This document shows, piece after piece, positions 1 through 6,700 of a DNA stretch of 8,010 bases (position 1 is the first letter of the stretch; each line of letters opens with the position of its first letter). The stretch lies in NCBI GenBank assembly GCA_021737245.1, contig JAIPEI010000157.1:1-8010 (forward strand). Reading direction: 5' to 3'. The notes beneath the pieces are model-generated. The model was not told the origin of the DNA, made no database searches, and worked only from the letters and a program-made list of their open reading frames with translations. The translations under genes were made by a program, and so were the position numbers. Source of the stretch: Deltaproteobacteria bacterium. GTDB taxonomy: Bacteria; Desulfobacterota; DSM-4660; Desulfatiglandales; HGW-15.

Positions 1-619
1 GCACGGGAAGGGAGGAGATGAGCACCCGGTTCGATCGGTCCTGGATGAGCATCTCCACCTCCGGGCGAAGGGACCCTTCACTGCCCACCCCCCAGAGGTA
101 GACCGGGTTGACCTCCGCCAGGAGCAGCGGGGAGGACGGGACTTCGGGATCAGACAGCCTCGCCATATATACGGCGTCGAAGGGCGCGTCCGGCCGGGTC
201 ATGACGAGGGTGTTCCCGGTCTCCAGATGGGTCCGCTCCGGTTCCGTCGGTTGCGGGACCGGCCGGATCCCTCCCATGATGTTCCGGATCGATCCGTCCC
301 TTTCCACCAGCACCAGGCTCCGGAAGCGGCTTCCGGCTCCCTTGTCGGAGGCATAGGGCACCAGGGTGATGCTCTCCGGAATGCCTTCCTGGAGGTCCGA
401 GGCGATCATCTTCAGCTCGGTCTCGAGAAACAGGAGATGCTCGTAAATCTCGAAGCCCTTGGCCTTGCAGGGCTGGCGCAGCCTCCGGTTGGCCTGATCC
501 TCCAGCTCGCTGCTCACGAACAGAAAGGAGAAGCCGGACAGAGCGAGCAGGGGAATCAGGGCGCAGAACACGAACAGCCCGAACACCCTGCGGGCGACCC
601 TGCTCTTGAGAAAGCTCAT
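1..619 (-). CDS. Membrane-anchored sensor protein, N-terminal part (cut by window edge)
   Basis: 206 residues are visible from ATG 619, with no stop before position 1. A basic start (MSFLKSRVARR) leads into one TM helix (about 13-36), then a helix with RLRQPCKAKGFEIYEHLLFLETELK and a mixed alpha/beta segment from about residue 85 (SRFRSLVLVERDGSIRNIMGG) that looks like an extracytoplasmic CACHE-like sensor. This start is typical of deltaproteobacterial transmembrane signalling proteins that end in HAMP plus GGDEF/EAL, HD-GYP or kinase modules, but the output domain is outside the window and cannot be named. ATG 640, seven codons upstream, is in frame; neither start has a good ribosome site (GGAA lies about 7 nt before 619). 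It follows the pseudopilin gene by 91 nt and is probably in the same transcript. Confidence 0.78.
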   Translation of the reverse strand, partial: MSFLKSRVARRVFGLFVFCALIPLLALSGFSFLFVSSELEDQANRRLRQPCKAKGFEIYEHLLFLETELKMIASDLQEGIPESITLVPYASDKGAGSRFRSLVLVERDGSIRNIMGGIRPVPQPTEPERTHLETGNTLVMTRPDAPFDAVYMARLSDPEVPSSPLLLAEVNPVYLWGVGSEGSLRPEVEMLIQDRSNRVLISSLPV

Positions 620-673
620 TTCGATTCCGGTGATGGCCATGGGCTCTCGAGTCCGTTCGGCTGCATTGTTTTT

Positions 674-690
674 CCGGCCTTTCCGGCCGG
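674..690. other. GC-rich hairpin between pseudopilin and sensor genes
   Basis: CCGGCC (674-679) and GGCCGG (685-690) pair around a 5-base loop in the 91-nt gap after the pseudopilin stop. On the minus-strand transcript it is followed by a run of A rather than U, so it is not a standard intrinsic terminator. It could be an mRNA processing or stability element that allows more pilin than sensor to be made, or simply chance. Confidence 0.35.
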
Positions 691-710
691 GGACCACGGT
701 TGCGCCGGTG

Positions 711-1244
711 TCAGTACTGGGAGGCCGGTCCGATGTATCCCCCGTCCGTGGCGCGGATGATGTCGTCGCGGCTGAGCTTGGATGTGAGAGGGGGTGCGGT
801 TCTTCCGTCCGGCCCCATGCTCCACAGATCGTAGTGATTATTCAGGGGAACGAGGAAGTGGTCCTTCCGCCACATGCCCTTGGGTACCTTGTCCAGGGCC
901 TGGTACTGATAAGGGTTCCCCCAGGGGTCCAGGAACTGGCCCAGGCCCAGATCGTCCAGGCTTTCGGGATACTCCCCCTGCTCCTGCCGGTACAATTCAA
1001 GGTGGACGGAGATGTTCTTCAGCTCCGTCATGGCTACGTTGCCCCTGGTTTCATGAATAAACTTCTTGTAGCTGATTGTGGCCATGCCGGCAAGGGTCCC
1101 CATGATCGCCAGGGAGATGAGGAGCTCCACCAGCGTGAACCCCAGCAGGCGGACCTCCGGTTCGTTTCCGTGCAGGGGCCGATCCCGCTCCGGGCTCATG
1201 CCGGCTGAATCGCCGGCTGAATCTGTTGAGGCGGTGTGTGCCAT
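711..1244 (-). CDS. GspG-type major pseudopilin / type IV pilin-like protein
   Basis: 177 residues from ATG 1244. The class III prepilin signal RLLG|FTLVELLISLAIMG is clear: cleavage after G35, mature F36 methylated by the prepilin peptidase, and E40 as the conserved Glu5. The mature protein of about 142 residues has the N-terminal hydrophobic helix, then T2SS GspG (T2SG) marks: a YPESLDDL segment, DPWGNPYQY (106-114) and YDLWSMGPDG (138-147). It should assemble into a short fibre in a type II secretion or pilus-like system at the inner membrane. The 35-residue leader is long; starting at M16 (ATG 1199) would give 20, but no ribosome site precedes it. Neither start has a strong one (a weak AGGG 10 nt before ATG 1244). 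No other secretion genes (gspE, gspF, gspD) are visible, so whether it belongs to secretion or to the PilY1 fibre stays open. Confidence 0.9.
   Translation of the reverse strand: MAHTASTDSAGDSAGMSPERDRPLHGNEPEVRLLGFTLVELLISLAIMGTLAGMATISYKKFIHETRGNVAMTELKNISVHLELYRQEQGEYPESLDDLGLGQFLDPWGNPYQYQALDKVPKGMWRKDHFLVPLNNHYDLWSMGPDGRTAPPLTSKLSRDDIIRATDGGYIGPASQY
1200..1223 (-). repeat. 12-bp tandem duplication in the pseudopilin leader
   Basis: GCCGGCTGAATC occurs twice back to back on the plus strand. On the coding strand it yields D-S-A-G twice (residues 8-15) and keeps the frame. It lies between the two candidate start codons of the pseudopilin gene. Confidence 0.85.
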
Positions 1245-1323
1245 AGGTGCAGTGCCCTGTTCCGGCAGGACGGCCGGGCGCCGTTTTTCTGAGAAATCCG
1301 TGGGCCCGGAGCGGCGAACCGTT

Positions 1324-1992
1324 TCAGGGCGAACCCTCCCCGCCGCGATCGAACACTCGCTTCATTCTGGCGGACTGCTGCCCCAGACGCAACAGATTCG
1401 CTTTCAGCCCCTCCGGCAGGCGATTGTTTTCCGCGAAAGCGACCGTGTCCCGGACCCGCCGGTGCAGCTCGTCGTGCTCGGTTCGGATCTGATCCCAATG
1501 GTCCTGTACCCGGTTGAGCAGTTTGCTCAGCTCCTTCAGATCGCCGGACAGGAGGTCGTCGTTTCGGAGCGACGGGGGGTTCCATCGGCTCCCTCCAAGG
1601 AACGCGTTCAGGGCCGAGCAAAATTTTCGAAGCGGGCCCACGATCTTATTGGAGATGAACAGGGAGTGCACGCTCAGGAGAAGAAACACGAGCAGAACCA
1701 CCGGCCAGAGATGTCCGTGCAGGAAGAGGACGTTTCGTTCCAGGTTCCCCTGCTGCACCCAGCCGAGCCCCGCGCCGGAGAGCCTCACCGCCAGGGGAAG
1801 AAACAATCCGACGATCAGGGACAGCGCAATGATCAGAAAGTAGATCCAGTTGTAGATCAAAAGCTGATACTGGATCCTTCTGTTCACCACCACGGATTTT
1901 CGTTTGGGCAGCTGCATGGCGTCCGTTTTCCTTTCCGGTCCGGGGCCCTCGGCTCGATCCTGCCGAAGCCCGCCTGTCCGTCCCGACTCCAT
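1324..1992 (-). CDS. Two-TM HAMP-domain membrane protein without output domain
   Basis: 222 residues from ATG 1992. Two TM helices (about 45-69 and 95-113) frame a short outer loop of about 25 residues. A HAMP segment then starts at ISNKIVGPLRKF (P120 is the conserved proline) and runs to about 165, followed by a charged helix likely to form a coiled coil (RVQDHWDQIRTEHDELHRRV) and about 30 more residues. No methyl-accepting, kinase or GGDEF domain follows. Such HAMP-only proteins near pseudopilin genes are known in deltaproteobacteria, often labelled methyl-accepting-like; their mechanism is not established. The strong ribosome site supports ATG 1992, but the first 25 residues are low-complexity and ATG 1917 (MQLPKRKS, weaker AAAGGA 11 nt away) is a real alternative. 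It is the first gene after the sigma-54-type promoter and 79 nt ahead of the pseudopilin gene. Confidence 0.8.
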   Translation of the reverse strand: MESGRTGGLRQDRAEGPGPERKTDAMQLPKRKSVVVNRRIQYQLLIYNWIYFLIIALSLIVGLFLPLAVRLSGAGLGWVQQGNLERNVLFLHGHLWPVVLLVFLLLSVHSLFISNKIVGPLRKFCSALNAFLGGSRWNPPSLRNDDLLSGDLKELSKLLNRVQDHWDQIRTEHDELHRRVRDTVAFAENNRLPEGLKANLLRLGQQSARMKRVFDRGGEGSP

Positions 1993-1994
1993 AT

Positions 1995-2003
1995 CCCCTC
2001 CTC
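1995..2003 (-). promoter_or_regulatory. Strong ribosome binding site of the HAMP gene
   Basis: GAGGAGGGG on the minus strand ends two nt before ATG 1992 (AGGAGG core 4 nt away). It is the best ribosome site in the second block and is the reason ATG 1992 is preferred over the downstream ATG 1917. Confidence 0.6.
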
Positions 2004-2115
2004 GAGAAAGGCCCGATCATTCCCCGTGGAAAATCCTGAAAAGGCCCTGACAAGGAACGCCCTGGGAGGTCGTACCGTGGACCCCGCCGCGTCGATGGGT
2101 CTGCTCCAGGGATTT

Positions 2116-2132
2116 ATGCAATTCAGATGCCA
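2116..2132 (-). promoter_or_regulatory. Candidate sigma-54 (-24/-12) promoter
   Basis: The minus strand reads TGGCAT-N5-TTGCAT, against the RpoN consensus TGGCAC-N5-TTGCW. Only the last base of the -24 element differs. The key GG (2131-2130) and GC (2119-2118) are separated by exactly 10 nt, as required. Predicted start of transcription is near 2106, giving a leader of about 113 nt to ATG 1992. It lies in a non-coding gap and points at the HAMP / pseudopilin / sensor genes. Pilin genes in many proteobacteria are RpoN-dependent through PilR-type activators, which fits this context. No activator binding site was identified. Confidence 0.68.
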
Positions 2133-2134
2133 CC

Positions 2135-2163
2135 GGGCCCACAAGCCGGCGCGGCATGGGCCC
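2135..2163. repeat. Inverted repeat beside the sigma-54 promoter
   Basis: GGGCCCA (2135-2141) and TGGGCCC (2157-2163) are perfect 7-bp inverted arms around a 15-base GC-rich loop. It lies three bases upstream of the -24 element and about 30 bp after the zinc-ribbon stop. There is no U-run on either strand, so a classical intrinsic terminator is not supported. It may be a weak transcript end, an operator, or chance in GC-rich DNA. Confidence 0.4.
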
Positions 2164-2190
2164 CCGGGGTTCTGAAACGAGGAATCCGGA

Positions 2191-2910
2191 TCAGCGCTCG
2201 AGAATCATGGGGATCATCACGAGACCCCATAGGAGTGCAATCAGCCCCAGAACGAGGGCTGTCTTGAGCCCGGAGAACCGCCGGGGGGAATGGCGGGGCC
2301 TGCGGGCGGGCCGGGGGTTGAACTGGGCCAGCAGGATGATCCGATCGCGGTAGGCCGTGCCCAGGCGGCTTTCGGGCTTTTTGTAGAGGAACGCCTGATA
2401 TCGGTGGGCTGCGAGATCCAGCTGCCGGGACTCCTGGCAGTAAGCGAGAAACGCCTCATGTACGGCTTCTTCTTCGGGAAGGTCCTCCACCTTTTCCCAC
2501 AATTTCTCGGCGCAGGGATCTTTCGATCCGGCTCCGGAAAACATGGGCGCCCGGGCCAGGCCCTTTTCCCAGAGCGCGAAGATCAGACCGCACTTGGGAC
2601 AGGACTCACTCTCCGATCGGACAATGCGTAGGCATTTCGGGCATTTGAATCTATTGCCCCTTCCGCCGTCTTCGGCTGGGGCGGGTGGTTCCAGGAGGAA
2701 CCGGCCGTGACACGAGGGGCAGGTAATGGAAAGCCCCTGTTCCGAAATGGTGAACTCCAGGACGGGAACGGAACGCCCGCACCTCCGGCACTCGATCCTG
2801 AGGGCCGGAGGCTTGGATAAAGCCTGCGGCGCGGGTTGGGGCCCCCCGGATCCGAGAGCCCGGAAAAGGCGGCGTGCGACCGGGGACGGGAAGGCGTGTG
2901 TCTTGGGCAT
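2191..2910 (-). CDS. Membrane-anchored protein with two zinc ribbons
   Basis: 239 residues from ATG 2910. Four CxxC pairs form two ribbons: C41/C44 with C64/C67 (MJ0042-like layout, ending in CPSCHGRFLLE), then C90/C93 with C104/C107. A mostly helical, acidic segment follows (about 125-195; EDLPEEEAVHEAFLAYCQ, then LAAHRYQAFLYKKP), possibly one TPR-like helical pair. A very basic stretch (about 196-211) leads into a single C-terminal TM helix (about 218-236), which ends three residues before the stop. The basic flank predicts a cytoplasmic N-terminal part with a tail anchor. The frame is open upstream into the receiver gene, but that part has no recognisable domain and ATG 2910 has AAGGAAAGG upstream, so the shorter start is chosen. 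No enzymatic motif is seen; an adaptor or scaffold at the inner membrane is the best guess. Confidence 0.83.
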   Translation of the reverse strand: MPKTHAFPSPVARRLFRALGSGGPQPAPQALSKPPALRIECRRCGRSVPVLEFTISEQGLSITCPSCHGRFLLEPPAPAEDGGRGNRFKCPKCLRIVRSESESCPKCGLIFALWEKGLARAPMFSGAGSKDPCAEKLWEKVEDLPEEEAVHEAFLAYCQESRQLDLAAHRYQAFLYKKPESRLGTAYRDRIILLAQFNPRPARRPRHSPRRFSGLKTALVLGLIALLWGLVMIPMILER

Positions 2911-2957
2911 GGATTTCAGGGCCTTTCCTTCTGTTGCGTTCTCAGGGCCCGGACCCG

Positions 2958-3383
2958 CTATGCGAATCCGCCGGCCATTCTCGGCAGGGCACTTCTCTCC
3001 GTGCCGCCGAGCGCGGGCGAGCTCTGCCAGGCCGTTCGGATCGCCGCCTCGAAAAGGCCCGGATCCAGGGGCTTTGCCATGTACAGGACCAGGCCGCAGG
3101 CCCGGCAAACCCGCTCGGTCTCCTCCGAGTAATCCGAGGAGGTCATGATCACGCGCAGGGCCGGACGGATGAGCTTGAGCGCCGGGATAAGATGATGCCC
3201 CTTTCCGTCCGGCAGGTCAACGTCAATGACGGCCAGGCGGACGGGATGACCGCGGGCCAGGCGGAGGGCCTCCTCGCAGCTGGCGGCCGCCAGGGTCCTG
3301 TAGCCGAGCTTCTGTCGAATCTCCTGCTTCATCACCTCGAGAACGGCTCTATCCGAGTCCACCAGGAGTGTCGTTTCATCCAT
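2958..3383 (-). CDS. Single-domain response regulator (CheY-like receiver)
   Basis: 141 residues from ATG 3383, which has GAGGG at 3390-3394 six nt upstream; a TTG two codons earlier would sit on the ribosome site and is rejected. The receiver fold is complete: acidic pocket D9 and D11 (LLVDSD), phospho-acceptor D54 (LAVIDVDLPDG), switch T81 (VIMTSSD) and K104-P105 (YMAKPLDP). After about residue 120 only a short tail remains, with no DNA-binding or enzymatic output domain. It would therefore act by protein contact, like CheY or PilG/PilH, when phosphorylated by a histidine kinase that is not in this window. It lies 40 nt after the small exported protein and 47 nt before the zinc-ribbon gene, so co-expression with the pilus tip genes is likely. 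The partner kinase and target are unknown. Confidence 0.9.
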   Translation of the reverse strand: MDETTLLVDSDRAVLEVMKQEIRQKLGYRTLAAASCEEALRLARGHPVRLAVIDVDLPDGKGHHLIPALKLIRPALRVIMTSSDYSEETERVCRACGLVLYMAKPLDPGLFEAAIRTAWQSSPALGGTERSALPRMAGGFA

Positions 3384-3389
3384 GTCCAA

Positions 3390-3394
3390 CCCTC
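3390..3394 (-). promoter_or_regulatory. Ribosome binding site of the receiver gene
   Basis: GAGGG on the minus strand, six nt before ATG 3383. It decides the start in favour of ATG 3383 over the TTG at 3389, which almost touches the site. Confidence 0.65.
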
Positions 3395-3423
3395 TTTTCA
3401 GCTACCAGGAAGCCTGTTGCTCT

Positions 3424-3756
3424 TCAGTCCAGGCAGACAATGTTCGTCACACAAGGATGCCGGTTGTCCCCGTACAGGGTGACTGTAATCCGGGCTTTGC
3501 AGGGGACGGGAAGCCCTTCCAAACGGGCAGGCTCGCCGTTGCGGTCCAGAATGGGAGCCTCGGGCAGGACGCGAAACGGCCGTTCATTGACGTAGATGAT
3601 ATGGGCGCCCGGCGCCTTCTCCTCGATCAGGACCACGCGTGTTTCCGCCTGTTCCATGCCGGGCGGCGCCGGTGGAAGGGCCATGGCGGCGCTCCCCGGG
3701 AGACACAGGAGCAGGGCGAGGAGAAGGATCAGTTCAGGTGCGCTTGCAGTCTTCAT
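3424..3756 (-). CDS. Small exported PilY2-like protein
   Basis: 110 residues from ATG 3756. A signal peptide is clear: hydrophobic core about residues 9-19 and an A-M-A cleavage site before L27. The mature part of about 84 residues is predicted beta-rich, with the pattern IIYVNERPFRV, a DRNGEPARLEGLPV turn segment, then ITVTLYGD. It has three cysteines (86, 102, 108), the last two near the C-terminus. The start is set by GAGGAGG at 3768-3774, which overlaps the PilY1 stop; spacing to ATG 3756 is 11 nt, while the in-frame TTG at 3765 is only 2 nt away. The tight coupling to pilY1 and the short 'nucleotide-binding-barrel-like' layout resemble PilY2, a small accessory protein encoded after PilY1 in Pseudomonas. 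That link rests on position and pattern, not on recognised identity. A periplasmic or surface partner of the tip protein is the likeliest role. Confidence 0.8.
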   Translation of the reverse strand: MKTASAPELILLLALLLCLPGSAAMALPPAPPGMEQAETRVVLIEEKAPGAHIIYVNERPFRVLPEAPILDRNGEPARLEGLPVPCKARITVTLYGDNRHPCVTNIVCLD

Positions 3757-3767
3757 GGGCTTCAAAG

Positions 3768-3774
3768 CCTCCTC
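3768..3774 (-). promoter_or_regulatory. Shine-Dalgarno overlapping the pilY1 stop
   Basis: On the minus strand GAGGAGG shares bases with the TGA stop of the PilY1-like gene (3773-3775). It sits 11 nt before ATG 3756. This favours translational coupling of the small exported protein to PilY1. Confidence 0.7.
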
Positions 3775-6700
3775 AATGCATTTCCCGCCAGCTGATCAGA
3801 CCGCTCTTGATCTTGAAGGCGGGCGTGATGATTTCCTCCACGACCGTGCCTGTGCTCTGCTGGATGAAGGCCTTGGCTCCTTCCTCCCGACCCACGTGGA
3901 CGCCCAGGGGCGAGGATTTGCCCGCGCCCAAATGGATGCGTCCGAGGAGGCGGTCATACTCGATCTCTACGCCGTCCTCCTCCACGATGATGGTCTCGGT
4001 GTCGTCCTCGAAGACCGACTTGTAGTAGGGGGTCCCGGTCTCGAAGTAGAGCCCGTAAAGGTAGCTGTCCCCCCCGAAGCCGCAGATGTCCCCGCTCGGC
4101 AGGAAGGATGGGGCGAAGGCGATGCCTCCGAGGATGGTGAACTTGGCCAGGGATCGCTCCCCGGAGATGTCCAGCGTCCTCCGCCAGCCGTCCTTGGTCC
4201 GTGCCGCGTCCACGAGGTCGTCCCAGGTGCCGAACAGGTTCAGGGAGTCGTCGTAGACCTTGCCCGAGCTGGTGATGATGTAAGGATCGGCATTGAACAG
4301 GTCGGTGCTGAAGTCCAGGGTCTTGGCCTTGGTGTAGTCATGGTAGTAGTCATCCGGTGCGGTCTCGTAGTAGGCGTTGAAAAACGGATCCACCAGCCCG
4401 AAAAGGTACTGGGGCTCCGTGCTCGACTTGTCGTCTTCAGCGAGGTAGCGGCCGGTCCCGCCGTAAACCCACACATTGTCGAAATGGTCGATGCTCAGGG
4501 CCAGGTCCGCGGTGACCGGTCCGGGTGTGGCTGTGAGCTCGTTGAACGTCCACGGATTCGTCGCATGATTGGGGTCGTCCACGTAAGTGGCCGTGTCCGA
4601 CCAGTCCCAGGGAACACCGATTCTGTACACCTTCCCGAGCCACGAGCCGCTGTCGTAGCTCTCCCCGATGTAAACCACGTCTACGTTGAAGTTGAGCTCC
4701 TTGTCCAGCGAGGTGGGAGAGTTCATGAAGGCGCTGCTCTCGGAGGTCTCGAACAGCCACGCGTTGGTCGCGCCCGAGCCGAACTCGGTCAGGTTGGGGT
4801 AGGCGTTTCCTGTCTTGAGGTCCACCACGTAGACGTGGCCGCTGTTCGTACTGGTCCCGTCATAGGTGGTGGGGCCCGAGCCGAAGACCGCGAACCACTC
4901 GTCCTTGACCCTGACCACGGCCGGGATGGACATGCTCATGCCCAGGTCCTCGTAGGTCCGCTCCCAGAGGAGCTTGGGGTTTCTGGGCTCCGTGATGTCG
5001 ATGGCCGCATAGCTCGGATGGAACGTCCGTGTTTCGTAGATGCTCGTCCCGGTCCCGTCGTCGAACCAGTCCTCCGCACAGATCTGCTTGCCGCCCATGT
5101 TGAGGCCCAGGAGCAGCACGGTCCCCCAGTCGTCCTCGCCGTCGCCGTCCGAGTAGTGGGTGTTGTCCGGGAATATCTTCGCATCGAACACCTTGGGCTT
5201 CAGGTCCGCATAGTACGTGTGCGTGTAATCCCAGTAGGGCAGCCACTTGAGGTGGGGCAGGAGGCTCTGGGGGATGTAGGCCCAGATCTCGTCGCCGATG
5301 CTTTCTCCCGCCGGGGCCCCTGAAGGCTTGGTGTACTGCTTCGAGACCGAGCTGTACTGCCAGGAGGTGAAGGCGTGAAGCATGCCGTCGTTCGCCCCTA
5401 CGTAGACCACGGTCTCCCGGTCCTTGTAGGCGTCGTAGTAATCCTGGTAGGACTCGTCGCTGTAGATGACGTGGTAGTTCTCCGGGGGCTTGGACACGGC
5501 GACCGGAGTGCTCTGGACAATGTCCCCGAGCTTCCACACGTCGTCCTCCAGGATGCGGGAGCGGATGAGCATGGGCGTGACGCCCGTGAACCCGTCCTCC
5601 TTTCCCCGGATGTACTCGATCAGGTTGTGGACCCGGTCGTTCTGGGTGGCGCCCAGGTAGTCCCAGGTGGCGTCGTCCCGGACGCCCAGGTAAGGCCGGA
5701 TCGTCGTGGTGGCGCCGGAGGCGTGAAAGCGGACCGCCTCCCCGATGTCGTCGAAGGGATCGTTTCCCGCGTCATCCACCAGACCGTCCCGGTCCATGTC
5801 CACGTAGGTGAAGATCTTCCGCTCGTCGGCGCTCCGCCCCGCCAGCAGGTCGCCCGCCTCCCAGAGGGGGTTGATGTCATCGAGTTCGACGACGTCGTAG
5901 GCCGCTGTTTCCGTGTTCGGGTAGGGCGTGGTCCCGCTCACGTCGAAGACCCGGATCTTGGCGTCGCCGTCGGCTTCGTCGAGGAAGTAGGAGACGATTT
6001 TGTCCCTGGTCACGTCCAGGGCCAGGTCCCCGTCCGTGTCCTCCCGCAGGTTGCCGAGCTGATCCGCCCAGAGGCTCTGGAGGTAGCCGACCCAGGTGAC
6101 CTCGGTGGTTCCGCTCACAAGGGAGGGCCGGAAGTAGGCCTGGACCAGGTTGCCCTCGCCCTCGCCTGAGGTGGCCAGGACCGACACGGCCGTTCCCGAG
6201 GCGGCCCGCTGGAGAATGTCGTTGATCGCCCTCAACAGCTGGCTCTCCAGCTGGTACCCGTCGCTCGCTTCGTAGAAGGTGTCCGGGTCTCCGTCCCCGT
6301 CCGCGTCCCACTCGTCGTCCAGGTCGGGCCTGCGGTTGCCGTTCTTGTCCTCGAAACCGCCGTTCCTGGCGGCGTCCTTGAGGAGGTTCCGGGCCGAGCT
6401 GTCCGAACCGAAGGCGTAGACGTTGTAGAGGATGAGGTTCTGGTCGCCGTACAGGTCGTCCCGGAGGTCGTTGGTCCGAGCGTAGAGGGCCACGTCGTCC
6501 AGGTAGTCCGACCCGTGCAAGCCGCCGCTCTCGTTGTTGGGAACGATCGTCACCACCTGCCACGACAGATCATAGGTGTAAGGGGACGCGCCGCTCTCCC
6601 ACTCGGGCGTGTCCGTGGTGCCCGAAACCACGATCTCGCTGGTGCCCGAAAGGGAGTCATAGTAGTTCACGGCCGTGATCTCGCCCGCATAGACCTGGTT

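Larger units (their letters stand above)
1993..2190. other. Intergenic control region between the two gene blocks
   Basis: About 200 bp with no supported gene, between the zinc-ribbon stop and the HAMP gene. In minus-strand order it holds an inverted repeat (2163-2135), a sigma-54-type promoter (2132-2116) and a predicted leader of about 113 nt. Within the leader a possible stem (2066-2071 with 2080-2085, one G-U pair, 8-nt loop) is visible, followed by a strong ribosome site next to ATG 1992. I looked for the conserved c-di-GMP riboswitch (GEMM) core often found near deltaproteobacterial pilus genes and did not see it. Confidence 0.6.

Noticed and set aside
674..690. Intrinsic terminator after the pseudopilin gene
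   Set aside because: The hairpin is good but is followed by A residues on the coding strand transcript, with no U-run.
616..825. Minus-strand open frame of 69 codons spanning the pseudopilin end and the gap
   Set aside because: It overlaps the conserved pseudopilin C-terminus in another frame and has no recognisable features.
1993..2106. c-di-GMP (GEMM) riboswitch in the leader of the HAMP gene
   Set aside because: Leaders of pilus genes in related bacteria often hold one, but the conserved core sequence and paired stems were not found here.
1078..2175. Plus-strand open frame of 365 codons over the HAMP gene and control region
   Set aside because: It is antisense to a protein with clear TM helices and a HAMP domain, and it also crosses the candidate promoter. 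No recognisable domain.
2911..3108. N-terminal extension of the zinc-ribbon protein into the receiver gene
   Set aside because: The added 66 residues are Arg/Gly/Pro-rich, overlap the conserved receiver end, and have no motif. ATG 2910 has a usable ribosome site.
3596..5323. Long plus-strand open frame of 575 codons opposite PilY1
   Set aside because: It lies entirely antisense to well-conserved PilY1 and small-protein motifs. Its Val/Arg/Gly-rich composition is what a GC-rich gene gives on its opposite strand, and no domain is recognisable.
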